A stretch of 64,000 bases of DNA from Bradyrhizobium sp. CCBAU 53340 (GCF_015291645.1 NZ_CP030055.1:3968001-4032000), one strand, 5' to 3'; positions 45,837 through 54,750 are shown, numbered from the stretch's first letter. Notes: generated by a model from the letters alone, not told the origin. Translations and numbers: made by a program.

Positions 45837-47885
45837 TCACGCCTTGTTCCGCGCCAGATAGTCGCGTGCGAAGGCGAGATACCAGTCGAGGCAGGCCGGA
45901 TTGGCCATCGCCTCCTTGTTGATGACCTTCTCGACGGGCTGGCCGAGCAGGAGCTTCTTGATCGGCAGCTCCTGCTTCTTGCCCGACAATGTGCGCGGAA
46001 TCTCGGCGACCGCAAAGATCTCGTTGGGCAGGAAGCGGCGTGACAAGCCGGCCTCGATCGCCTTGTTGATCTTGGTCCGCATCGCGTCGTCGAAGGCAAC
46101 ACCTTCGCGCAGCACCACGAACAGCGGCATGTAGCTGTCACGGCCGAGATATTCGAGGTCGACGACGAGGCTGTCGAGCACCTCCGGCAGCGCCTCGATC
46201 GCGGAATAGAGCTCGCTGGTGCCCATGCGCAGGCCGTGCCGGTTGATCGTCGCATCGCTGCGGCCGTAGATCACGCAGGAGCCATCTAGGTTGACCTTGA
46301 GCCAGTCGCCATGCCGCCACACCGGTCCGCGGCCGCTGCCGTCGAAATTATCCGGATAGGTCTCGAAATAGCTCGAGAGATAGCGCGCGTTGCCCTTGTC
46401 GTTCCAGAAATACAGCGGCATCGACGGCATCGGCTCGGTGCAGACGAGCTCGCCGACCTCGTCGATCACGGCGCGCCCCTGTTCGCTGAAGGCTTCGACG
46501 GCAGCGCCGAGCAGGCGGCACTGCATGGCGCCCGGCGTTTGCGGCAATTCCCTGTGGCCGCCGATGAAGGCGCCGGCGAAGTCGGTGCCGCCGGAAATGT
46601 TCGCCCACCAGATGTCGGCCTGCGCCTTGCTGCCGTTGGTCTTCGACAGCGCGGCGAAGCGCGCGTTGAACCGGGCTTGGGTGTCGGCGCTGAGCGGCGA
46701 GCCGGTCGAGCCGAGGCAACGCAGTCGCGACAGGTCGCCGACAGTCGCGAGATCGATCTCGGCCTTGGCGCAACTGGCGAAGAACGCTGCACCCGCGCCG
46801 AAGAAGGTCGCTTTCGATTGCGCCACGAAACGCCACAGCGTGGACCAGTCCGGCTTGTCCTTGGTGCCGCCGGGACTGCCGTCGAAAATGCAGCAGGTGG
46901 TGCCGCTCAGCAGGCCTCCGACCTGGCTGTTCCACATGATCCAGCCGGTCGACGAGTACCAGTGATAGCGCTCGCCAAATGAGTTTGGATGATAGGAGCA
47001 GCCGATGTCATTGTGCAGGCCGAGCAGCGCCAGCACGACGATGACGATGCCGCCATGGCCGTGCACGATCGGTTTCGGCAGGCCGGTGGTGCCGCTGGAA
47101 TAGACGATCCAGAGCGGATGATCGAACGGCAGCCAGATCGGCTCGAAGGTGTCGATCGCGGCATTCGTCCTTGCGGTGATGTCCGAGAGCAGGGCGTCGG
47201 GCGCGTCCGGCCCGCCGGCGTCGCTGTGCAGAATGACGTGTTCGAGGCTCGGCAGCGACCGCCTGAGCTCGGCGACGACATCTTTGCGGTCATGCTTGCG
47301 GCCGGCGTAGGTGACGACGTCGCAGGCGATCAGCACTTTTGGCTCGATCTGCTTGAAGCGGTCGATCACGGCAGGCGCGGCCATATCGGGCGCGCAGAGG
47401 CTCCAGACGGCGCCGATGCTGGCGGTCGCGAGAAACGCGATGATGGTCTCGGGGATGTTGGGCAGATAGGCCGCAACACGGTCGCCGGGCTGGACGCCCT
47501 GGTCCTTCAGATGCAGCGCCAGCGCGGCCGCCTTGCGCTTGAGCTCCGGCCAGCTGGTCTCTGTCAGCCTGCCGTCCTCGCCGCTGGAGACGATCGCAGG
47601 CAGGCCGGCGCCGTGCGCGGCGTCGACATGCCGTAATACCTGCCGCGCATAGTTCACCTGGGCGCCGGGAAACCACACCGCGCCGGGCATCTTGCGCTCG
47701 GCGATGACGGCCGCAAACGGCGTCGGCGACTGCAAATCGTAATAGTCCCAGATGCTGCGCCAGAAGGCATCGAGATCGCGCACCGACCATTGCCGCATCT
47801 CCTCGTAGTCAGCGAAGGTGAGGCCGCGCTGCGCGGCGAGCCAGCTGCGATAGAGGGCGATCTGCGGGACGAAGGGAGCGGTCAT
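45837..47885 (-). CDS. acetoacetate-CoA ligase
   Basis: A protein of 682 residues of the acyl-CoA synthetase superfamily. The N-terminal acetyl-CoA synthetase-like region includes DLDAFWRSIWDYYDL, and WFPGAQVNYARQVL marks the acetoacetyl-CoA synthetase group. The ATP loop is VYSSGTTGLPKPIVH, and the hinge and C-terminal catalytic region are WRHGDWLKVNLDGSCVIYGR and RTLSGKKQELPIKKLL with the catalytic Lys. It activates acetoacetate, linking ketone bodies or polyhydroxybutyrate breakdown to metabolism. It is transcribed alone. Confidence 0.92.
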   Translation of the reverse strand: MTAPFVPQIALYRSWLAAQRGLTFADYEEMRQWSVRDLDAFWRSIWDYYDLQSPTPFAAVIAERKMPGAVWFPGAQVNYARQVLRHVDAAHGAGLPAIVSSGEDGRLTETSWPELKRKAAALALHLKDQGVQPGDRVAAYLPNIPETIIAFLATASIGAVWSLCAPDMAAPAVIDRFKQIEPKVLIACDVVTYAGRKHDRKDVVAELRRSLPSLEHVILHSDAGGPDAPDALLSDITARTNAAIDTFEPIWLPFDHPLWIVYSSGTTGLPKPIVHGHGGIVIVVLALLGLHNDIGCSYHPNSFGERYHWYSSTGWIMWNSQVGGLLSGTTCCIFDGSPGGTKDKPDWSTLWRFVAQSKATFFGAGAAFFASCAKAEIDLATVGDLSRLRCLGSTGSPLSADTQARFNARFAALSKTNGSKAQADIWWANISGGTDFAGAFIGGHRELPQTPGAMQCRLLGAAVEAFSEQGRAVIDEVGELVCTEPMPSMPLYFWNDKGNARYLSSYFETYPDNFDGSGRGPVWRHGDWLKVNLDGSCVIYGRSDATINRHGLRMGTSELYSAIEALPEVLDSLVVDLEYLGRDSYMPLFVVLREGVAFDDAMRTKINKAIEAGLSRRFLPNEIFAVAEIPRTLSGKKQELPIKKLLLGQPVEKVINKEAMANPACLDWYLAFARDYLARNKA

Positions 47886-48285
47886 TGGATATCGGATTCG
47901 GGGGCGGGGAGGGGAATGTAGCCGGTGTCGCGGCTTGGCAGAAGCGTCAGTTCCTCATCCCTCGTGCCATGGCAAAGCGTTCGCTGCCGGACCAGTCTGA
48001 TCGCACGCGGCCGGCTCGAAAGTGCTGCCGTTCGGACGCCCTCAAAGCAAAAGCTGAAAACAACCCCATGCACAGTAGCGGGAGATATCTCGCCGGCGCG
48101 ACGCATCGCCCCGGCCGGATTTGACACGTCGGGCAAAACACTGGCAGAGTGACATCATCGGAAATTCGTAATACCCGCGCGGAGGAATCCGCCGCGAGTT
48201 TTTTCATGTCGCAGCAATTGCCATGATCAAAGGATCGCTATCGTCCTCTGCAACGAGCAATTCTGGTTCGTTCAGCCGCGCAACC
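47886..48285. other. intergenic region with repeat-like sequence
   Basis: No gene is seen. The segment at about 48050-48160 (AAAACAACCCCATGCACAG, then TTTGACACGTCGGGCAAAAC) resembles an interspersed sequence I recall from Bradyrhizobium genomes; this is unchecked. Confidence 0.35.
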
Positions 48286-48513
48286 CTACCACTCCACGCC
48301 GGCCCAGCGCCGGCCGAACACCGGGGGCCTGGTCTTCACCGCCGACCAGCCGAAGAAATGATGCTTCCCCGACCATGAGTGCACCTCGCCGCTGCAAATG
48401 CTGCATTTGAAGCTGCCGGCATGCGGCTCGGCATGCTCCTCCCTTGTCGCGGTGTAGTTCATGCCGCAACCGGAGCAGGTGAATTCTTCGATCGTCCAGA
48501 TGCTGTTTGCCAT
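48286..48513 (-). CDS. small zinc-ribbon protein
   Basis: A protein of 75 residues from the ATG giving MANSIWTIEEF. Two CxxC pairs (CSGCGM and CSICSG) form a single zinc site; the rest is rich in Trp, Lys and His (VHSWSGKHHFFGW). Sequences of this kind are found in rhizobia with no known role. A longer frame to 48585 has no support. It starts head to head with the GPHFG repeat gene. Confidence 0.75.
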   Translation of the reverse strand: MANSIWTIEEFTCSGCGMNYTATREEHAEPHAGSFKCSICSGEVHSWSGKHHFFGWSAVKTRPPVFGRRWAGVEW

Positions 48514-49004
48514 TGCGCCGCAAGTGTTTTGGGGACCTGCGGCGAAGCCTAGGTGCGAGCCTTTGCATCGGCGTAAACCGACCAAAGGAAATCCGGTTAA
48601 CCGCCGTTAGGAATCTCCTGCCTCATGCCGCGAAGACGTTCATCACGCTGTTCGCCGTGACGGCGACCATCGCGGCATCAATTGCAGCACCTGCCCATGC
48701 ACGGCCGATCCCTCTGCGGCCGGCCGTCGGCCCACATTTCGGGACGGGAGCTGCAACGACATCGAGTGGAGGCTTGGCAATCGGACCGCATTTCGGCAGC
48801 AGCAATGCCGGGATCTCATCGGTCAGCCGGCCGACAATCGGACCGCATTTTGGCAATGGCGGTGCGTCGATGTCGACAAGCGTCCGTCCCTCGGTCGGTC
48901 CGCATTTTGGCGATGGCGCTGCGGCCAGCGGGGTCGGGACGGGAGCGCGGCCCGGCTCTGCCGGTCGCGGTCCATGGGCGGCATGGTTGCGGCTGCGGCC
49001 GTAA
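48507..49004 (+). CDS. putative exported protein with GPHFG tandem repeats
   Basis: The 165-residue frame contains a signal-like hydrophobic region (FITLFAVTATIAASIAAPAHA) followed by four repeats starting IGPHFG or VGPHFG, at 48727, 48781, 48838 and 48895 (18-19 residues apart). The start is doubtful: the frame opens at 48507 but the first basic residues before the signal suggest that a start near 48630 was lost to a frameshift. The end also changes frame character (RGPWAAWLRLRP). The function is unknown. Confidence 0.5.
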   Translation: MPLRRKCFGDLRRSLGASLCIGVNRPKEIRLTAVRNLLPHAAKTFITLFAVTATIAASIAAPAHARPIPLRPAVGPHFGTGAATTSSGGLAIGPHFGSSNAGISSVSRPTIGPHFGNGGASMSTSVRPSVGPHFGDGAAASGVGTGARPGSAGRGPWAAWLRLRP

Positions 49005-49134
49005 CCGCGCCGCCCATGACGGCCTTGTGGCAAGGCGGCCGGATTCGCCGGTCGTCTTGACGCCCGGCTCGGGGCTGGCAATAACGCTAGCCCGCGCAAG
49101 CGCCGGAACCCGCGTTGATGCCGCAAGGAAAGCC

Positions 49135-50241
49135 GTGCCTGTGAAAAGTCTGCGTCAGCTCCTGACGGGCGAGGACGTCATTCAGCTCGTGATCCGGCTC
49201 GGCCTGCTGGCGCTGCTGATCCTGTGGACGCTCTACATCATCCGGCCGTTCATCCCGATCCTGACCTGGAGCGCGGTGCTGGCGGTCGCGTTCTATCCGG
49301 CGTTCAGCTGGGTCGCCAAGATCCTCGGGGGCCGGCCCAAGACTGCGGCTGCGATCCTCACCCTGGTCACCCTCGGCATCGTGCTCGGCCCGGCAACATG
49401 GCTCGGGGTGAGCGCCGTGGACGGGGGCAGGGAGCTGGCGCACCAGCTCGGGACCGGCGACCTCGCGCTTCAGGCGGCGCCCGAGTCGATCAAGTCGTGG
49501 CCGGTGATCGGCCCGACGCTGTATGAACTCTGGGACCAGGCCTACACCAATATCCGCGCCGTGCTGCGCGAGGTCGCACCCTACCTCCAGCCGCTCGCCG
49601 GACCGCTTTTGGTGCTCGCGGGCGATGCCAGCCTCGGCACGCTGCAATTCCTGGTCTCGGTGTTTGTGGCGGGCTTCCTGTTTCCGCATGGACCGCGACT
49701 GGTTGCGGCCGGGCGCGGTTTCCTGTCCCGTATCGTGCCCGAGCAGAGCGAGCATTTTCTCGAGCTCGGCGGCGCCACCATCCGCGCCGTGGCGCAGGGC
49801 GTGATCGGCGTTGCCATCGTGCAGGCGCTGCTCGCCGGAATCGGCTTCAAGCTCGCGGCCGTACCCAGCGCGGGCCTGCTCGCCTTCATCGTTCTGCTGC
49901 TGTCGATCGTGCAGATCGGCGCGTTCCTGGTGCTGCTGCCGGTCATCATCTGGATCTGGACCGCCAAGGACGTCACCACGGCGCTGGTGCTGACCGTGTT
50001 CTTCGTCGTCGTCGGCTTCATCGACACCATGTTGAAGCCGCTGGTGATGGGACGCGGGCTCAACACGCCGACCATCGTGATCTTCGTCGGGGTGATCGGC
50101 GGCACGCTCGCCCACGGCATCGTCGGCCTGTTCATCGGGCCGATCATCCTGTCGGTGGCCTGGGAGATGGCGGCGGCGTGGATCGGAAGCGAGATCCGGA
50201 AGCCGAAAGCGACGCCACTTGCAGAGGACGAGGTCACCTAG
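49135..50241 (+). CDS. AI-2E family transporter
   Basis: A protein of 368 residues with a GTG start preceded by AAGGA at five-base spacing. It has about eight hydrophobic segments (LGLLALLILWTLYIIRPFIP; AGLLAFIVLLLSIVQIGAF) and the C-terminal signature NTPTIVIFVGVIGGTLAHGI of the AI-2E/PerM family (PF01594). The family includes TqsA and antiporter-like or efflux proteins of uncertain substrate. The open frame extends to 48682 through the GPHFG gene in another frame and is not real there. Confidence 0.85.
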   Translation: MPVKSLRQLLTGEDVIQLVIRLGLLALLILWTLYIIRPFIPILTWSAVLAVAFYPAFSWVAKILGGRPKTAAAILTLVTLGIVLGPATWLGVSAVDGGRELAHQLGTGDLALQAAPESIKSWPVIGPTLYELWDQAYTNIRAVLREVAPYLQPLAGPLLVLAGDASLGTLQFLVSVFVAGFLFPHGPRLVAAGRGFLSRIVPEQSEHFLELGGATIRAVAQGVIGVAIVQALLAGIGFKLAAVPSAGLLAFIVLLLSIVQIGAFLVLLPVIIWIWTAKDVTTALVLTVFFVVVGFIDTMLKPLVMGRGLNTPTIVIFVGVIGGTLAHGIVGLFIGPIILSVAWEMAAAWIGSEIRKPKATPLAEDEVT

Positions 50242-50368
50242 CCGGGTCGCGCCTTGCGGGATGTGGACAATTGCGGATGGCGGTGGCAACCGGATTGGCC
50301 ATCAAACTTGTCTAATGGAATAGACAAGTTACGATAGCGCCAGATTCTTTTTTCGGTTTGCGACAGGA

Positions 50369-50761
50369 ATGGCGAAGTCTTCCAAGCTGGTGGCCGCCAG
50401 GCGCGGCAAGGTTCTGTTGGTCAGGCGACGGTCGGACGGTCTGTGGATGTTCCCCGGCGGCCGCAAGCGCGCGCGAGAAACCGAGAAGGCCTGCCTGCGG
50501 CGCGAGATCAAGGAAGAGTTGCCGAAGCTGAAACTCGGCCGGCTCAGCCTCTGGAAAGAGGTGAAGGCGAAGAACAAGCGTTCGGGGCGCAAGATGAGCG
50601 ATGCGATCTTCATCGCCAAGAGCGCCAAGGGCCGGCTCGCCATCGGCGACAAGAAGGAGCTCGACCGCGCCGCGTGGCAGAAGCCGCGCGGGGTGCGCCT
50701 GACCGCCACCTCGCGCTACATCCGCGATCGGCTGTTTCCGCGGAAGTCGCGGCGGCGGTAG
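50369..50761 (+). CDS. Nudix hydrolase
   Basis: A protein of 130 residues. The Nudix box is GRKRARETEKACLRREIKEEL at residues 31-51 (G-x5-E-x7-REUxEE kept), which binds Mg2+ to cleave a nucleoside diphosphate linked to another group. The remainder is basic, unlike typical Nudix enzymes, so RNA or another polyanionic substrate is conceivable. It lies after a short gap from the AI-2E gene on the same strand. Confidence 0.85.
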   Translation: MAKSSKLVAARRGKVLLVRRRSDGLWMFPGGRKRARETEKACLRREIKEELPKLKLGRLSLWKEVKAKNKRSGRKMSDAIFIAKSAKGRLAIGDKKELDRAAWQKPRGVRLTATSRYIRDRLFPRKSRRR

Positions 50762-50921
50762 CTGCCCGGGCGGGTGTGACAAATCGTCCTGCAGGCCGGT
50801 TCGATTGATCTCGGCTCTGACGCCGTGCTGGCGGCTATGCTCGGCTGCGGCTTCATGCGCCGATCTGACGGTCATGCTGTCAGCAACCGGAACGGCTTTT
50901 TCCCGGGACGCCGTGATCATG

Positions 50922-50937
50922 TGTGAACCAGTTCACA
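50922..50937 (+). promoter_or_regulatory. perfect CRP-type site upstream of the small RNA candidate
   Basis: TGTGAACCAGTTCACA fits TGTGA-N6-TCACA exactly. Its centre (50929.5) lies 41.5 bases before the predicted transcript start at 50971, the class II activator position. Confidence 0.6.
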
Positions 50938-50958
50938 AGGCGCCGCTGCGAGCGATGC

Positions 50959-50964
50959 TATAAA
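50959..50964 (+). promoter_or_regulatory. -10 element TATAAA of the small RNA candidate
   Basis: TATAAA at 50959-50964. There is no good -35 element at the standard spacing, as expected for an activator-dependent promoter. Confidence 0.5.
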
Positions 50965-50970
50965 GGCGTC

Positions 50971-51030
50971 ATTGCTTTACCAATTCATTGTCGTTGAAAC
51001 GCCCCAGTGACTCCAAGCACTGGGGCTTTT
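50971..51030 (+). ncRNA. candidate CRP-controlled small RNA
   Basis: About 60 bases, starting seven bases after the -10 element and ending with a strong terminator (stem GCCCCAGTG with CACTGGGGC, 51001-51026, then TTTT). No ORF. A 30-base unstructured 5' part (ATTGCTTTACCAATTC region) could base-pair with targets. A conserved small RNA, if real. Confidence 0.5.
51001..51030 (+). terminator. terminator of the small RNA candidate
   Basis: Nine-base perfect stem with an 8-base loop and a TTTT tail. No protein gene ends within 240 bases upstream. Confidence 0.85.
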
Positions 51031-51203
51031 CATGTTGGGGGGCAACGTGGCCTGCAGTCGCCGCATTTGCTCCTGTTACGGAACAGCGGAACGCATGCCG
51101 GCTCTCCCTTAGCTGCCGTCGCAAGCAACGGAATGTCAGCCTTCTGGCGAGAAGCGGACCATGGATGGACCGCGCGGGGACGCCCTGTTGTGACCCTGAG
51201 CGG

Positions 51204-52070
51204 TCAGTAGTTGGAGATAGGATGGAACTTATTACTGCCGGGCTTTACCCCACTTCCAAGAATGGCAGGCATGGGGACCTGGAAGCCGTCCCCCTTTCGG
51301 AATAGCTGATCCATTCCTTCAGCGACGGCGATGTTGATTGCCGAGAGAGCAGCGCTGTCTTGTGCAAGAAGAAGGGCCCTTATCCGTACTCCCCCCTGCA
51401 ACGGCAGATTGATCAATCCGGTCGCCGTTTTCAGCAGCAGCGTCTGAACCACAGTAGTTGCGGTGACATCGGAGAAGTCCGCTTGCGCAAGCGCGGCCTT
51501 CATATCCTCCGGTTCGCCGAACTGGAAGAAATCGGGCCCGTGCGGCAGGGAAACGTCAACACGCCCGTGAGCTTTCACCATCCCCAAGAGGAGACCGAAG
51601 CCGTTGGCTGGTGAGGGTCGTTCCCAAACGCTAATCGCCACGCGGCCTCCGGGACGAAGAACCCGACGCATTTCCGCCAAAGCGCGGTCCGGTTCGGGCA
51701 CATGGAGTATGCCGTAGCCGCAAACGACGGCATCGAACGTATTATCGGGATATGGCAGATCTTGCGCGTCCCCTTGGCGACAATCCATCGACGGAACGTT
51801 CCGACGGGCAGCGGCAACCATGGCCTCCGAGAAGTCGATAGCGGATACCTTCGCGCCGCGCTCGGTAGCAGCCAGGGCCAGCACGCCGTGTCCCGTGCAG
51901 ACATCGAGCACGTCACATCCACCAATGACTCCAGCTGCATCGAGCGTGACATCAACCGACTGCGCGGTCAGCGGACCAAAGACAGCTTCGTAACCCTCGG
52001 ACACCGCGTTCCATCCGCTTCGCTCAAAGTCCCGAAAAGCGTCCGGTTGGTTCGACACCTGAATTGCCAT
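51204..52070 (-). CDS. class I SAM-dependent methyltransferase
   Basis: A protein of 288 residues of the UbiE/Methyltransf_11 type. Motif I is VLDVCTGHGVLALAA (about residues 52-66) with motif post-I VSAIDFSEAMV, motif II DNTFDAVVCGYGILHVPEPD, and motif III RVLRPGGRVAISVW. It methylates an unknown small molecule. The coding sequence looks more AT-rich than the housekeeping genes here, which suggests transfer. It lies alone in accessory DNA. Confidence 0.88.
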   Translation of the reverse strand: MAIQVSNQPDAFRDFERSGWNAVSEGYEAVFGPLTAQSVDVTLDAAGVIGGCDVLDVCTGHGVLALAATERGAKVSAIDFSEAMVAAARRNVPSMDCRQGDAQDLPYPDNTFDAVVCGYGILHVPEPDRALAEMRRVLRPGGRVAISVWERPSPANGFGLLLGMVKAHGRVDVSLPHGPDFFQFGEPEDMKAALAQADFSDVTATTVVQTLLLKTATGLINLPLQGGVRIRALLLAQDSAALSAINIAVAEGMDQLFRKGDGFQVPMPAILGSGVKPGSNKFHPISNY

Positions 52071-52364
52071 ATCCTGCCCCCCGGGGGTTCATTGTCGCGG
52101 TGAGAAAGAGCAGCGGCAGTTGAAGATATTGCCCGGCGAAACGTAGCAAACGGAAGCTGGCCCTCACAAGGACCAATGACCGCTTGTGGCCCGGGGCTGA
52201 CTTCCTCCCTTGGCCTCGTACGGTCCGCTTCCAAGGGCTGAGCCGAAAGCCATCGTGGAGCCGCCGATGGCAGCCTTTGACCCACAAGAGACATGGCCCA
52301 AATACGACGCCCCTTTCGGATGATTGTTTGAGCCGATAGGATATTGGCTCGGCCGGGGGCGGAC
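52071..52364. other. intergenic region, nothing clear
   Basis: About 290 bases between divergent genes, more AT-rich than average. No terminator or strong promoter stands out. Confidence 0.4.
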
Positions 52365-53366
52365 ATGAAACGACGACAGTTCATTGCGGCAATCGGTGGC
52401 GGGACGGCTTGGCCGTTTGTTGCGCGTGCACAGCAGTCCACGAGGGTCTATCGTATCGCCCTTGCTCCTCCATCCGCTCCTCTATCTGAATTGAGTGAAA
52501 CCGGCGGCAATCCGTTCTATCGAGTGATCTTCGAAGAATTGCGTCGTCTGGGCTATGTCGAAGGGCGTAATCTTTCCGTGGCGCGCTACAGCGGCGGAGG
52601 CCAAACCGAGCACTACGCGCAACTTGCCCGAGAAGTGGTTCGCGCCGCGCCGGAGGTGATCGTGACGTTCGGCTCACTCATGGTGCAGAGTTTTCGATCA
52701 GTTTCGAACACGATCCCTATCGTCGCAGTCGTGGGCGATCCGGTCGCCCAGGGCTTTGCAGCCAGCTTGGCCCGCCCCGGAGGCTCCATTACAGGAGCCA
52801 CTCCAGATTTTGGATCGCAATACCTTGCGAAACACCTCGAGGTATTGAAAGAGGCCATCCCAACACTTTCGACAGTCGGCTACATTATAGAACCCGCCTT
52901 TTGGGACAACTCATTTGGCTTGGCAATACGAGACGCAGCTTTGCGTCTGGGCATCCAACTCCTTCCGGCCTTTCTCGAAAGCCACGAAGAGGTTAACTAT
53001 CGCAGGGCATTCGCGACGGTGGCTCAGAGGCATGTAGGTGCCGTTATCTTCAATGACCATGCGGAAAATTTCACGCGTCGGCGGCTTATCGTCGAATTGG
53101 CAGAAACGTACAGACTTCCCGTAATGCTCCCGTGGGTTGAGATTGTCGAGATCGGCGGTTTTATCGCCTACGCGCCGGATCGCCTTGAGCACTACCGATA
53201 CCTTGCCTCTTGTGTTGACAAGGTGCTGCGCGGAACCAAACCCGGCGACATTCCGATTTATCAGTCGATCAAGTTCAAGCTCGCTATCAATCTCAAGACT
53301 GCCAAAGCGCTGGGCCTCGCAATCCCGGAGCCTCTGCTCTCCCGCGCCGACTTGGTGATCGAATAG
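52365..53366 (+). CDS. ABC transporter substrate-binding protein (solitary)
   Basis: A protein of 333 residues of the ABC_sub_bind family (PF04392). The signal is twin-arginine-like (MKRRQFIAAIGGG, ending ARAQQ). The mature domain has the two-lobed pattern (YRIALAPPSAP; APEVIVTFGS; IVAVVGDPVAQGF; RHVGAVIFND; FKLAINLKTAKALGL). Many rhizobia carry numerous solitary copies of this family without permease genes; the ligand is unknown. It is AT-rich like its neighbour. No transporter partner lies nearby. Confidence 0.85.
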   Translation: MKRRQFIAAIGGGTAWPFVARAQQSTRVYRIALAPPSAPLSELSETGGNPFYRVIFEELRRLGYVEGRNLSVARYSGGGQTEHYAQLAREVVRAAPEVIVTFGSLMVQSFRSVSNTIPIVAVVGDPVAQGFAASLARPGGSITGATPDFGSQYLAKHLEVLKEAIPTLSTVGYIIEPAFWDNSFGLAIRDAALRLGIQLLPAFLESHEEVNYRRAFATVAQRHVGAVIFNDHAENFTRRRLIVELAETYRLPVMLPWVEIVEIGGFIAYAPDRLEHYRYLASCVDKVLRGTKPGDIPIYQSIKFKLAINLKTAKALGLAIPEPLLSRADLVIE

Positions 53367-53615
53367 GTGCGCCAGCCGCAAAGCTGGCGCGATCCGGCCG
53401 GAAAGTCCGGTTCAAGTAGGGAGTAGCGTCCGTTTGGTAGCGAGTGTTGCGCGACCAATGGCGACTGTGGTTGCGAAGTGTACCAGCGATTGCATCGGGT
53501 GAGGATTGAGCCACGAAAGATTAGATATCGCAGGGGCCGAGAGTTTGTTTCTATCCACTCGAAGCCAACATGTGCGGCACCGCGAGGTGCTGACGCTCTG
53601 CCGGGGTCTAAGGCC

Positions 53616-54000
53616 TTAATCCCGATGAGCAATCGCGACCAGAATTTTCCAATCGGTTCCTGCGCGAACTAGATTGCAAGAGCGACGGAAGCGTCGGTAC
53701 AAGGTTCCGTCCTTTCGAAACTGCTCCCATGTCAATGATGCGAGCACAGAGGCCGATCCGATCGGCGTCTTGAGTAAGTCGCTCCGATGCGAATGACCGT
53801 GATCACGCTCCGCGTACTTGGCTCCTAATACCTCGAAGAAAGCACGGATATCGTCGTGAAGTACGAAGGCATTCAATGCGCCCGTCAGCGTGGACCTTGA
53901 TACAGGGCGCGATGTGCATCGACGCCAACGCCTCAGCATCCATGGCCTCGGCCGCGCTCGCATATTTTTGGAAAAACTCTTCGGTGGTGTCGCTGGTCAT
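53616..54000 (-). pseudogene. NTF2-like (SnoaL/DUF4440-type) protein broken by a one-base frameshift
   Basis: The N-terminal part (MTSDTTEEFFQKYASAAEAM, then ALASMHIAPCIKVHADG) and the C-terminal part (NAFVLHDDIRAFFEVLGAKY, up to WKILVAIAHRD) lie in different minus-strand frames. Reading one base less near 53881 joins them to a normal small NTF2-like fold. Either a pseudogene or a sequence error. Confidence 0.65.
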
Positions 54001-54199
54001 AAGATTCTGAAAAGATGGCCGCCGAAATATGGCCAACACTCTAGCCCAGTTTCGCTACGGTCGCATAGGCCCCGACTGATTGTCAGCTTCTGGGCCCATC
54101 TGCGACCTTAGCAAAGGTCCGCATCTTGGCCGTTGTCCGTGGGTGACCGGACATCAGTCAACTGGTCACCCAACAAGTGTTCCCCGGCGTGTGGCCTGC

Positions 54200-54487
54200 T
54201 CAGCCCTGCCGCCGCAAAAATCCCGTGATCGTCACCTTCTCCCAGATGCCGGCCGCGGCGAACGGATCGGCGCGGTTGAAGGCTTCGACCTCGGCGCGGC
54301 CGGGCGCTTCGATCAGGAACAGGCTGCCGATCATGGTGGCGCCGTCGTCGGAGACCAGCGGTCCCGACATCACGATCTTGACGCCGAAGCGCGAGGTGTC
54401 GCCAAGGAAGGTCTTGTGGGCATCGTAGTTGGCCAGCCGCGTCGGCAGTGCGCCGGCGCGGTCGATGGCATGGATGGCAAACAGCAT
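54200..54487 (-). CDS. YciI family protein
   Basis: A protein of 95 residues. LFAIHAIDRAGALPTRLANYD followed by AHKTFLGD (His and Asp at the proposed active-site position) and the GSLFLIEAPGRAEVEAFNRADPFAAAG motif identify the YciI/YCII dimeric fold. Related to muconolactone isomerase folds; the reaction is unknown. The upstream frame to 54634 lies in a repeat and is not real. It is the last gene before the catabolic operon's end. Confidence 0.85.
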   Translation of the reverse strand: MLFAIHAIDRAGALPTRLANYDAHKTFLGDTSRFGVKIVMSGPLVSDDGATMIGSLFLIEAPGRAEVEAFNRADPFAAAGIWEKVTITGFLRRQG

Positions 54488-54551
54488 GATGTCTCCGTGA
54501 TTTCTGCAGGGCAATCGCATATGGCATTTTGCGTGACCTGAGCGGGCGCCT

Positions 54552-54684
54552 CGTCCTTCGAGACGACCGCTTCGCGGTCTCCTCAGGATGAGGCTAAGCG
54601 GCATCGGCGCCCGAAAAAAAGAGCTGCCGCACACTCAGGGCCTCATCCTGAGGGCCCGCCAACGGCGGGCGTCTCGAAGGATGG
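54552..54684. repeat. palindromic intergenic repeat (family B, second copy)
   Basis: Left arm CGTCCTTCGAGACGACCG to CCTCAGGATGAGG; right arm CCTCATCCTGAGG to CGTCTCGAAGGATGG. The arms match the repeat at 27824-27931. It lies in the 302-base gap between YciI and the operon end. Confidence 0.85.
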
Positions 54685-54724
54685 CCACAATCGCTCTCAT
54701 ATGCGTCGCCCCGGGGATGTTCGA

Positions 54725-54750
54725 GGGACGGCTGTGTCATCAGCCGTCCC
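54725..54750. terminator. hairpin near the end of the ABC operon
   Basis: GGGACGGCT with AGCCGTCCC, loop GTGTCATC. It has no T-run, so it is a weak or Rho-assisted terminator of the minus-strand operon ending at 54790. Confidence 0.4.

Noticed and set aside
48590..48612. TTAACCGCCGTTAG as a CtrA-type site before the GPHFG gene
   Set aside because: The second half is TTAG rather than TTAA and the start of the gene is unclear.
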